Part shown: piece after piece, positions 54,240 through 64,000 of the stretch
Position numbering within the stretch: position 1 is the stretch's first letter
Layout of the letters: every line of letters starts with the position of its first letter
Source: Pelobates cultripes
Taxonomy: Eukaryota > Chordata > Amphibia > Anura > Pelobatidae
Reading direction: 5' to 3'
Assembly: GCA_933207985.1 (NCBI GenBank)
Contig: OW240914.1
Span: 207,791,915-207,855,914 of the forward strand
Length of the DNA: 64,000 bases
Position numbers and translations under genes: made by a program
The notes under the pieces: model-generated
Told to the model about the DNA's origin: nothing
Databases searched by the model: none
Seen by the model: only the letters and a program-made list of their open reading frames with translations

Positions 54240-55530
54240 TTAAAGGAATATTGGCTATTATTTTATTTGTGCCATATACCTTTTATCTTATTTTACTTTT
54301 TAGACTTTTATTCCATTTTTATTTATTTTAACCTGGTTATTCATCACATCGAATAACTCACTCGCTCAAGAATCCCAGGGGGGGATTATATCACCTACGC
54401 TATTATAGTGAGCAGTAGATCCTGCACACTCAAATGTGAGTATTCTATGTTTCTATACCTACCTGCCTTAACAGATAAACAATGAGCACTATATTTGGTT
54501 CTATTTCTCTCCCCATACTGAGGAACTCCTCCGTTTGTCAACACCTATATCCTACCAGTGGGGGATCAACGCCACTGAACGCTAGTCATACCTGAACTAG
54601 TTCTAGCTCTCCAATAGGTGAGTTTGAATACCTTCCTGCTGTGAAGTTTTTCTTTACACGTGACTTTCAGTTGCAGTCTGCACTATTGGAATTTCCCTTT
54701 TATTTTCACATATCTCCATTTGGATCAAGAGAATCTGACCACTTCCAGTTCTAAAACCTGCAAAGACCTACACTACCCTCAAGTGGACTTGGCCTTCTAT
54801 AGGCCCATTGTTATTGGGACTATTATTTATCATACTCTATTTTGATATATGTAAGTACAATACTGTATTTCACCCACTATATAGTCTATTGCGGTGTGAT
54901 TATCGTCATCATTTTATTTCTGTTATTTATTTTTGGTTTTATTATATCTTTTATTGGTTTTTGTGGCGCGACCTTTAACTTTTATTCTCTAGATTTATCC
55001 TTTTTTGACAACTTGGGAGGGAACGTCATATTTTTAGCTTGCAGCCTTTTCCACATTTATTTTTAGCTTTCTATTGACCACCAAACGCTGAACCCACTAC
55101 CGTTTGTTCAAATAGTTAGAACCCTTTGGCTGCGCAAAAGTTAAGTATGTGCCGGCTGGCCAGCTCTTGCTAGCAAGCTGGCACATTAAGATAGAAAATA
55201 AATAAAATAATTAAAAATGCTATGGGGTCAATAAGATTCCCATATTACTATAATAGAGAGAGTGAACCTCCACATGCCCCCATCTGTCATTCAGCAGGTG
55301 GAGCATGTCTACTGAAAATTAAAATCTGGCTCCTCATTCACTAGAAAAGTCCCATCAAGTAGGCGCTGCTTTACATTTTAAGGCGGAGGGAAACCTATTG
55401 TCTCTTCCCTGGCCCCTGGACCAGACTGCAAAAATAATTTGGCCCGTGCATTTTCAGTGGTAAGGGGTGGAGCCTGAGGGGGGCATGTTGTTTCATCACC
55501 AACTCCATTAACTATGTATGAACGAGGAAT

Positions 55531-55580
55531 GCAGGGCTTCAGGGTCAAAAGAAGGGGGCAATAATAAACAATACCAAATG
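55531..55580. repeat. 50-bp direct repeat, copy 2
   Basis: Partner of 49439-49488. Confidence 0.85.
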
Positions 55581-55859
55581 CATACTAACAAAGGGAAGTA
55601 TGTAGCAATATTCTTCACTTCACCCACTGTTTTCCCTCTCCATTTTTCCTACCCTTAAATCCTTAAGTGTAGCTTTACTTCCTCCCCCACCCCCCAAAGT
55701 GAGCATGTTACTTTAGTGCTCTTCCAGGGCAAATTATACGCAGAGCCCTGCTAAAGAGGTTTCACATGGGAAAACAGGCCTTGTGTAATGTGCAGCACTG
55801 TGTTTGCTTGTGTCTTGTCTCTGTGTGTCTAAAGGTGGGATACCAGAGGACAAAAGGGC

Positions 55860-56240
55860 CACAAAAGAATATTGTGTATGCATTTGTTGACTGCATATGA
55901 TATTGTGTGTGCATAGAATAGGCTGTTTGTGGTGTGGTGTGGTGTTTTATGTAAATAGGTTGCTTTTAGTTGTGTTGTGTTTGTAGTTTGTGGCAAGAGT
56001 CTATAGAGAGTGTGTGCATAGGGGCTGTTGTGTATGTGTGTTTGTGTATAGTGGATGCAAAGAGTGAGTGAGTGTGTGTTTGTGTACTGGGGATATAGTG
56101 TGTGTCTATAGAGTATCTAATGTGTGTGTAGGGGATCCATAGTGTGTATTCGGGGTATACAGTGTGTTTGTCAGGAATGTTGTGTAGTGTGTCTATTATG
56201 TATCTAGTTTGTGCATAAGGGCTCCATAGTGTGTACATGG
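55860..56240. repeat. GT-rich degenerate satellite
   Basis: Irregular GTGTGT, AGTGTGTG and TATAGTGTGT units. Encodes only low-complexity frames. Confidence 0.75.
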
Positions 56241-56262
56241 GAGGCACGCAGGTGTCATTTAA

Positions 56263-56540
56263 GGAACACTATAGAATCAGGAACACATGTTCCTGACCCT
56301 ATAGTGTTAAAACCACCATTTATGTTGCTGGCCCCCTCTTTCCCCCTTAAAAGGTAATAAAACTCACCTTATTTCCAGCTACACACGGGTCTGCCAGCGT
56401 TGGCCCTGCCCCTGCTTCACCTCCTTTACTGACATCATCAGAATTGATGATTTTATCCAATCCAATGCTTTCCCATGTCTTCTCCGGTCACTTGAAGACA
56501 CCTTTGGGGACATCATACAGACCCATCACATTCTGGCAGC
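56263..56540. mobile_element. TTAA-D foldback element, left part
   Basis: GGAACACTATAGAATCAGGA after TTAA 56259-56262, with a terminal hairpin (AGGAACACATGTTCCTGACC). It resembles 24345-24560, including GACATCATCAGAA. The right end is missing. Confidence 0.6.
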
Positions 56541-56774
56541 CTAGTTAGCCACATATACTGCTATTGTCTTGGAAATATTCCAGTGGGCCACTCCATGTGT
56601 TGAAACCATTGAAATTGCAGTCACATCTGCCCAGGCAAAAATCTATGTAGTGCAGGACTTGCAAAGGCCCTGTTCAAATCCTGCCTACTTCTTCACAACC
56701 ATAGTACTGTGTCAGATATCTCACCGCCAGTTTAGCTATTTTAATCAGCAGAAGAATGGTGTAAGAGTGCCCTC

Positions 56775-56930
56775 TTTATTTATAAAATATTTTACCAGGA
56801 AGTATACATTGAGATTTCTCTTGTTTTCAATTATGTCCTGGGTCCACATAAAATCGCATTGATGCAATAGGGTACAATAAAATACAAAAACAATATTAAT
56901 ACACAATATATGCAACATTTACCAGTGCCC
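56775..56930. repeat. Dispersed amphibian-type repeat (TTTACCAGGAAGTA...GTCCTGGG)
   Basis: TTTATAAAATATTTTACCAG, TACATTGAGATTTCTC and AATTATGTCCTGGG in order. I recognise this as a common frog repeat; class not assigned. Confidence 0.6.
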
Positions 56931-58333
56931 TGGTGGGAGCAATTGTCCCCCTTGCCCTACTGACTCCTCTTCACAAACATGCAGCTTCCCACTTACATTC
57001 TTCTTTAAAAAAAAATAAGTTTAATTGCTACACTTCATGAATGCTTTTAGGCATAAAGGGAGAAGAAAAGCTGGCTTTAATGTATGGCCTTTACATATTG
57101 AGCAAAATAAAGCAGAGCACTATGCTGTTAATACTGGCTGTCCACAAAAATGTATCTGAAATCAGCGTATTATCTTCTGGCCAGACCAAACTTCATACTC
57201 ATGGCTCCATACAGCACCCATTGAAATAATATACAACAGTGATGCTTACACACACCCAAATTGAAGCGTATAAAATATTATTAAACGTTTGTTCTCTAGT
57301 GTTTGGACCAACCTTCTTGCAGGTACTGACAAACTCTTACAGATCTCAATTCAAACAAAACATGGGTGGAAAATTGTTTCAAGTCCAACCTGTATATTTG
57401 TTCCTTTGTGAACCCAACACACAAATGTGGGAAGATTAAATGTGTGTGATCTGTATGAAGAGTATATCATCTCCAGATTTTTTTTAAACAGGAAGAAGGA
57501 AGACTATTTTATAGGGAGGGGTATTGTTTTATTATGCTCTTATTTATTTAGCAGGTAAATAAACTATGGTACAGAATCTTTTAACACTTTGTTAGTTGTG
57601 CCCTCAGTTCTTTTCCTTAACTGCTAACAAGATGTTTTCATGGTTACATTTGACTAAAACTACTATGTGATATGTCTGTTTCTTTTATAAGTAATGATTT
57701 GGAAAAATTTATATTATATATATTTTTAGTAGTATGTTGTACCAAGTGGTCATTTAAGTTTTTAGGTCTTCTGATATGTTATTTGCACAGAGAAGAGATT
57801 GGGGGCACATCCGAAAGATGCATTATGCAAGAAAGGTGCTGCCGCAGTGACCAAAATTCATACAGAAAAAACTAGTTACGGCGCACTCAGACTTGTAAAA
57901 ATTAATAACTAAGAGGGCTACTATAAAACGCCTATCTAAGAGAATAAATATGGGGATTTAGTTCCAACATATGGCTATATGATGTTAAGCCCACCACTGC
58001 TTCAAAGTACCCCAATGTCAGTGGGTCCTACGCTAATTACAAAATGTGGGAGACAAATTAAATAGTACTGGTGTTTTTAGCAGAACTGCAGTTTCAGGGT
58101 CTTTGAGGATACTTGCCAATAATAAGAATGTCTGTAATATCCAGCTAGGTTGGAACCAAATTAATGTGAAAACAGGAGGCACTTTCAGTACCATAACCAA
58201 TGCAGCTCCTTGTAATTGCTGTAGTGCTATAAATCTCTGGGTGCCATCCCCTGTGTGTTTTTGTCAAACTGTAGACTGCCTCTTCTTCAGCTGCACTAAT
58301 AATATGGTAACTACATTTTCAAATTTTCAAGTG
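56931..58333. other. Unassigned intergenic DNA
   Basis: No gene supported. A stretch near 57780-58300 has repeat-like features but no recognisable ends. Confidence 0.4.
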
Positions 58334-58337
58334 TTAA

Positions 58338-58765
58338 AGGACCACTCTAGGCACCCAGACCACTTCAGCTTAATGAAGTGGTCTGGGTGCCAGGTCCAGC
58401 TAGGGTTAACCCATTTTTTAATAAACATAGCAGTTTCAGAGAAACTGCTATGTTTATTAATGGGTTAAGCCATCCCCCAAAGCCTCTAGTGGCTGTCTCA
58501 TTGACAGCCACTAGAGGCGCTTGCGTGCTTCTCACTGTGATTTTCACAGTGAGAGCACGCCAGCGTCCATAGTAAAGCATTGTAAATGCGGATCGGAGGA
58601 GGAGAGAAGGAGGAGAGCTCTCCACCCAGCGCTGGAAAAAGGTAAGTTTAAACCCCTTTCCCCTTTCCAGAGTCAGGCGGGAGGGGGTCCCTGAGGGTGG
58701 GGGCACCCTCAGGGCACTATAGTGCCAGGAAAACGAGTATGTTTTCCTGGCACTATAGTGGTCCT
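58338..58765. mobile_element. TTAA-C foldback element, inverted copy
   Basis: Between TTAA 58334-58337 and 58766-58769. It starts AGGACCACTCTAGGCACC and ends GGCACTATAGTGGTCCT, the reverse orientation of 53761-54239, with the same hairpins. A small internal deletion lies near 58600. Confidence 0.94.
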
Positions 58766-58769
58766 TTAA

Positions 58770-59989
58770 TTTGTCTATCCTGTAGGACCAGGGTTCATAG
58801 CCTCATGCCATCGTAACCAATGAGCTGAAGTGCTTATGGTGCTTTGAGTGTCCCACTTATCACCCATGACAGTCTAATTCAACAGAAACAAATTTGATAT
58901 ATGAATTGTCTCAGATTACTGAAGTATCAGCCTGCTTCATTGTCTGCTTTTTAAGAGAGCATTTGAAAGCTTATTGTTTGCGAGTGACATATGTTTCCTT
59001 CCTGCATTATCTTTTAGGTGTTTCTCAGAAAGTAAGCACTCCTACCCATTATGGTGTGTTTTGTTATGAGGCACACAATCTTTCTGTTTCAATGGGAATT
59101 CATGTTTCAAATCCCATATTGCACAGGTGAAGTGCCTGCTTTAAGATGAGTATGTGTATGTGTCTGCCTGTATTTGTATGTCTCTGTGTGTCTGGGATTA
59201 TGTGTTTCTGTGTGTAAATATTTGTGACATTCCACAAGGGCTTGAATAGCGAGGAGCAATCTCTGATATCACAGCTTTTGTGGACAAAAATGAAATACAG
59301 AAATATCATGTAATGTAAAAGATACATAAGTGCAATATTATTTATCCTCAATACATAATGAAGGTGAAGTTATATGACAAATAATGCCATAGAGGATTTC
59401 TGGAGAGATCATAATAGATGTTTATGGACTTAAAGTTCATCATGTTCTCCTAATATATGCTTCTGCATTATGCATCATTTATAAGGATATATTTTTTAAA
59501 TTGAAAACACTCCTTTAGAAATAAAGTGTTTTTTTTCCCAGCTTTTGAACATTGTTTTATTTTTCATTTAGGGTCACCCACAATTGCTGTCTTGCTGAAG
59601 CTCTGTGTCACCTTTGGGAAATAATCACCAAGGAAATTGAATGCTTCTCTTTGAAGCACTAGGAGTCTGGGACTAATGACACATGTGAGACAATCACCAC
59701 CAGCAATGTCAGTAATGAAGTTCTCACTTTCACATTGAACAAGCATTCAAAGCAAGTGAAGAATGCAGCCCTTTTTCTGGCAGCCAGGAGGTCGGTACCG
59801 AGAGTTTGTATAGACACAAGAACAAGGTAGATAACCCCTAAAACACTTTAGCTTGAATAAGTGCTTTAGTGGTTTGGAGCGTTACTTTACTCTTTAGGCA
59901 GAACCAGGGCATACATGGTGGAATTATAATTCCCAGATGTCAGGTGCTATTTCCAGCTATTGTCCCTAGGATTAGAAATGTGTATTCCT
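58770..59989. other. Unassigned intergenic DNA
   Basis: AT-rich; a short GTGTATGTGTCTG satellite patch at about 59145-59220. Nothing else recognised. Confidence 0.45.
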
Positions 59990-60400
59990 AACACTATAGT
60001 GACCTAGTCACCATTTAGATGACCGTGCCCTGATGCCAGTGTAAAAAAGGTAGTTTACTTTTATTCTTAAATTTTCCCTCGCTAAGCTGAATTCCAGCAT
60101 GTAGACCCACCTCTTTGGCTGAGATCATTGATGATCTCAGCCAATCCAAAGCTTTTCCATAGGAAAGCATTGGGAGGCTAGTGCCCATCTGCAGCAAAAT
60201 AGCACGCTGCTCCAATTAGATGGTCTCTGAGATTATTTGATTGAAATAGCAGAGTTTTACTCCACTATGGCAGCGGAAGTGCCTCCAGTGTCTGTCAGTA
60301 CAACTGTTCCTGTAGAATGTCACTGTTTTCAGCTGCAGTGTTAAAATGGGGGCCACATGGCACCCAGACTACTTAATTGAGATTAAGTGGTCTTAATGCC
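59990..60400. repeat. TTAA-D-like fragment
   Basis: ACACTATAGTGACC near 59990 and the block GGAAAGCATTGGGAGGCTA shared with 213-231. Confidence 0.55.
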
Positions 60401-61502
60401 TATTGTGTTCACTGGCAGAACTACTGCTGCACCAGGGCCTGCCCGCTTAGGGTGCTCATTGGGTGACCCATGTACGTAGGCCACCCGATCGGTCTCGCTG
60501 AACAGGGGACAGTCGGGCGCCGTGGCCCTTTAGGAGCCTGACTGGATCCCTTTCACATCAGCCTGTTGAGAGGAAGTGACAGCTCATCACTTCCACCCAG
60601 TTTAAATACAGAAATGCGCAGGAGGGAGGAGGCGTGGTGAGCAGCAGAGGGCCCCCCATCACCTTTGCTTAACAAAGGCCCTGCAAGGCTGACTTGTTTC
60701 CCCCCCCCCATTGCAGCGTTCTATGGAAGTCAGGCACAAGAGAGCCCAGCCTGGGACCTCTTTCAGGAGAGCTCCCAGCAACAAGGAGCAGCAGCAGCCT
60801 TTCTGCTGCTCGCGGTACACATGGAGCGGGTGCTGAAGATATAGAGAAGGGGACTGACTGACCAGAGTGCATAATCCTACACTGAAGGTGGGCCTGCAAG
60901 TGTCAGTGTGTATGGGTCACTATGTGTGTGTGTTGTGTGTGGGGGTCACTGTGTGTGTGTTACAGTTTGTGGTGGTTACAGTGTGCATAAGTGAGCGCAC
61001 AGGGTGTGCTGTGTGTGCCTGGACAAACCCTAATCCCCGCGGCCAGCGCATGGATCGAGGCCGGCAGGGGAGATCACAGGATCTCCCCTGTCGGTCCATG
61101 CAGAGCCGGCGCTATTCGAGTATTCGAGTGCCGGCACTGCTGTGTGCCTCCATGGGCTAGTGGGGAGATCAAATATTTCCCTCACCGGCCCACAGGCAGG
61201 AAGGGAGGCAGGAGAGGACCCTGGAAGCTCTAGCCAGCAGCTCTGCCGGGTTCCTTTTGTGAGGTCGAAGCGTTGCTGCAGCAATGCTCAGATCTTGCGA
61301 GAGTGAACTCTAGCCCTGCAGGCTAGAGTTCACTCACCACTAGAATCACCAGGGATCAGGGATGGCAGCAAGGATCGCCCACCCAAGCAAAAGGTAAGAA
61401 GGGAGGGGGGCTATTTCCTAATCTGTCCCCCACATACAATCACTCCAAACAAATTCACACAGAGCACCCTCACACACACAGCACACTAACAGTACCCTCA
61501 TA
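60401..61502. other. GC-rich unassigned DNA with GT and CA satellite patches
   Basis: GT-rich text at 60900-60985 and CA-rich text at 61450-61502, probably one larger satellite-bearing element that continues at 63280. No gene supported. Confidence 0.45.
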
Positions 61503-62123
61503 CAGGGCCAGATTAAGAGCCCAGTGGGCCTGGTGCTGACAATTATGATGGGCCTAATTACAAAATCTTATTGACCAAAAACACTAAAACAGTCCTACCT
61601 CCTAAGTGTCATGTATCTGATGGAGATGGTGCAGGAGGGAAACTCATAGGATGCAGCTATGAGAAAACACATACCCTATACTAATCTTACGCTTTCATCT
61701 TTCAAGTAAATCCATACCCCCTAACAGCAGTGTCCAGTAAAGCAGGAAGTCTATGGATCGCGTAAAAGGGTGGGCCACTGACACAAATCACATAACCAGA
61801 ACTGCCGAAAGAGGTGAACATACACAAAAAGGGGGCATGTCTGTGTCCCCATGTCTCCCAGTCCCTTAGTGTCTGTGTCCCCATTTCTCCCAGTGTCCCC
61901 ATGACACTAGGGTACATTGAGAGACATTGGGGCACTGGGAGACATGGGGACACTGAGATACTAGAGAACACTGGGAGACCTGGGGACAGTGAGATTCTTG
62001 GAGACACTGGGTGACATGGGGACACTGGGGGACTTTGAAACATGAGGGGACACTGGGAGACATGGGGCACTGAGGCACTGTGATACATAGGGGACACTGT
62101 GATATATAGGGGACACTGGAGAC

Positions 62124-62200
62124 TTGATAAAGACCTGGGTACAGGTCAAAACGTTGCGGTGTCCAATAAACCTGCTTAAATCTGTCACAGTGAGTGCCTG
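62124..62200 (+). ncRNA. Hammerhead-like core from another Penelope-like terminal repeat
   Basis: TTGATAAA, then stem II GACCTG/CAGGTC with loop GGTA, then AAAAC and a possible short stem III ending in GTC. An AATAAA follows. Stem I is absent because the fragment seems to begin right at the core, inside the minisatellite. Confidence 0.4.
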
Positions 62201-62224
62201 AGATTCTTTTATACTTGGGGACAC

Positions 62225-62813
62225 TAGGGACACAGTGACCCCATGTCTCCCAGTGGCCCCTAGTCTCTCAGTGTCCCCATGTCTCCCAGCCAGTGTCCCT
62301 AGTGTCCCAGTGTCCCCATGTCTCCCAGTGTCCATGGTGTCTCTGTGTCAGCATGTCTCATTAGTATCTGTGTCCCTATTCTCCCAGTGTCTCCATGTCT
62401 CTCAGTGTCCCCTAGTTTCTCAGTGCCCCCATGTCGCCCAGTGTCCCCTAGTGTTTGTATCTCCATGTCTCTCAGTGTCCCTTAGAGCCTGTGTCTCTGA
62501 GTGTCCCCATGTCTCCCAGTGTCCCGATGTCACTAGGGCACTAGGGGACACTTAGAGACATTGGGACACTGTGAGACATGGGGTCACTCAGAGACTGGGA
62601 GAAACATGGGGACACTGAGATACATGGGGACTCTGGGAGCCTAGGGGACTCTGGGAGAATAGAGACACAGATACTAATGAGACATGCTGACACAGAGACA
62701 CCATGGACACTGGGAGACATGGGGACACTGGGACACTAGGGACACTGGCTGGGAGACATGGGGACACTGAGAGACTAGGGGCCACTGGGAGACATGGGGT
62801 CACTGTGTCCCTA
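62225..62813. repeat. Long inverted repeat within the minisatellite
   Basis: Arm 62225-62386 and arm 62651-62813 are reverse complements with about one mismatch over some 160 bp. The 264-bp loop is made of the same minisatellite. Confidence 0.92.
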
Positions 62814-63199
62814 ATGTCTCAGGGTCCCCATGTTCCCCAGTGTCCCAATGTCTCACCGTCCCCATGTCTCGCAGGCTCGGAGCTGCTGTCTGAACTTTCT
62901 GCGCAGAGCTGCTTCCCCGCGGGTCAGTGAGTAGAGAGAGGCAGGGAGAGAGATGCTGTAACTTCTTATCTCTGCCTCTCTCCACACAAACAGCTACCCC
63001 TACTGGCCGGTGCTGTTATTGCAGAATAATCTCTGTTTATACTGAGATAGACATTTGTATTGACGGTATTACTGCAATACCAGCACTGGCTAGGCAGCCT
63101 CAAATACCTGAGAAATACTTCTGAGAAATACCTGGCAACCCTATGAAATACATGAGAAATACCTAGTGTGTGTAAAAAAAAATTTAAAAAAAATAAAAA

Positions 63200-63221
63200 T
63201 TTTTTTTTTTTTTTTTTTAAA
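63200..63221. repeat. Poly(T) tract
   Basis: A T-run beside an A-rich segment near the right end of the hAT-like element. Confidence 0.9.
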
Positions 63222-63287
63222 TCAATGGGCCTGGGCCTTGAGCTGCAGCTCCATCAACCCCTATGTTAATCCGGCCCTGCCCTCATA

Positions 63288-63960
63288 CACACACACAAAC
63301 ACACAGCAAACTAACAGCACCCTCGCACACACAGCACACACACAGCCCACTAACAGCACCCTCACAAACAGCACACTAACAGCACCCTCACACACACACA
63401 CAGCACACTAAGAGCACCCTCACACACACACCACACTAAACGCACCCTCACACACACAGCACATTAACAGCACCTTCTCACACACACACACACACACACA
63501 ACATACTAACAGCACCCTCTCACACACACACACAGCACACTAACAACACTCACACACACAGAGCACCCACACACACACAGCACCCTCACACACACACAGC
63601 AACTTTCAACTTTACACACACACAGCATCCTTACAAACACAGCACCCTCACACACACACACAGCACCCTCACAGCACACTACCAGCACTATCACACACAC
63701 ACAGCACACTACCAGCACACAGCACCCTCACACACACGCAGCACCTTCACACACACACACAGCACCCTCACACACACAGCACACCAACAGCACCCTCGCA
63801 CACACAGCAGTGTATGTATGTATATGTGTGCGCATGCCTGTGCACCCCTATGACAGTGTGTGTAGGTCACTGTGCGTGTGTCTCTGTGCGTGTGTGTGTT
63901 TGGGTCACTGAGTGTGTGTGTGTTTGTGTTTGTGTGGGTCACTGAGTGTATGTATCTGTC
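63288..63960. repeat. CA/GT-rich minisatellite
   Basis: Units such as CACACAGCACACTAACAGCA with CCCTCACA up to about 63810, then GT-rich text with GGTCACTGAGTGTG. Frames across it are low complexity. Confidence 0.92.
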
Positions 63961-64000
63961 AGTTTATATGTATATATGCATCTGTTTGTCAGTATTGGTG

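Larger units (their letters stand above)
52461..55108 (-). mobile_element. Penelope-like retroelement with inverted terminal repeats
   Basis: Flanked by the 12-bp duplication CAAATAGTTAGA at 52449-52460 and 55109-55120. Left arm 52463-53352 is reverse-complementary to the right arm 53620-54990 (which carries a later TTAA-C insertion). The 267-bp spacer encodes, on the minus strand, the tail of a Penelope-like endonuclease domain. Inverted pLTRs are a known Penelope arrangement. Each arm holds a hammerhead-like motif. The element is strongly 5'-truncated and cannot be autonomous. Confidence 0.85.
61838..62880. repeat. Minisatellite, CCCCATGTCTCCCAGTGT-type units on both strands
   Basis: Irregular units of about 18-30 bp built from GTGTCCCCATGTCTCCCA. 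Segments 61838-61900, 62225-62530 and 62810-62870 run forward; 61905-62123, 62205-62224 and 62531-62809 run reversed. Frames through it are Pro/Ser/Val-rich artefacts. Confidence 0.9.
61503..63279. mobile_element. hAT-like element with minisatellite interior (1.78 kb)
   Basis: Exact 8-bp duplication CCCTCATA at 61495-61502 and 63280-63287. The ends CAGGGCCAGATTAAGAG and (minus strand) CAGGGCCGGATTAACAT are inverted repeats. No transposase; most of the interior is a CCCCATGTCTCCCAGTGT-type minisatellite in both orientations. Confidence 0.9.

Noticed and set aside
58230..58310. Minus-strand GCTGAAGAAGAGGCAG...GACAAAAACAC, faintly like the hammerhead/Penelope tail motif
   Set aside because: No CTGATGA-like core and no convincing stem I or II; similarity is too weak.
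60669..61284. GC-rich frames on both strands with Arg/Gly/Pro-rich products
   Set aside because: No recognisable domain; overlapping frames on both strands suggest composition rather than coding.
61838..62880. Regularly repeated CCCCATGTCTCCCAG units resembling a CRISPR-like array
   Set aside because: Units vary in length, run on both strands, have no unique spacers, and lie inside a hAT-like element in a vertebrate genome.

Overview
The window looks like part of an anuran (frog) nuclear genome. The support is one interrupted vertebrate gene plus an unusually diverse and densely nested transposon load: CR1-like and L1/Tx1-like LINEs, a DIRS/Ngaro-type tyrosine-recombinase retroelement, a Penelope-like element, Tc1 and Tigger transposases, hAT-like elements with 8-bp duplications, TTAA-inserting foldback elements and solo LTRs. 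The species cannot be named from sequence alone. A 100-N assembly gap lies at 12830-12929.

The only host gene I can support is PARP11 (mono-ADP-ribosyltransferase 11) on the + strand. Seven coding exons run from 6089 to 37297, all with GT/AG junctions and compatible phases. They give a 323-residue WWE + PARP-catalytic protein with the H-Y-I triad of mono-ADP-ribosylating PARPs. Introns 1, 2, 3 and 5 are large and filled with repeats; introns 4 (85 bp) and 6 (447 bp) are short. No promoter or upstream non-coding exon is recognised.

Layout: 1-6 kb, upstream region with a CR1 tail, a small foldback element, and a TTAA element split by a hAT-like element carrying CA/GT satellite. 6-10.8 kb, intron 1 with a TTAA element split by a 2.1-kb piggyBac-type TTAA element. 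10.9-24 kb, intron 2 with a nested composite (TTAA ends around a broken CR1, a Tigger pseudogene, the gap and a solo LTR), a broken Tc1, another LTR and an L1 fragment. 24-33 kb, intron 3 with L1 pieces, a 322-bp duplication, a palindromic hAT MITE and a full-length Tc1. 33-36.4 kb, intron 5 with a solo LTR and a second nested TTAA composite. 37.3-64 kb, downstream DNA: a satellite-bearing hAT-like element, a DIRS/Ngaro relic with gag, RT, recombinase and SGNH-hydrolase traces (45.4-48.7 kb), a Penelope-like element with inverted terminal repeats and hammerhead-like motifs (52.5-55.1 kb), further foldback elements, and a second hAT-like element with an inverted minisatellite (61.5-63.3 kb).

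The most interesting material is in the mobile elements: the Penelope-like palindrome with paired hammerhead-like cores, two composites nested at the same internal TTAA, foldback elements built as chains of hairpins, and hAT-like elements filled with satellite DNA. Labels such as TTAA-A, TTAA-C and TTAA-D are local names used only here.
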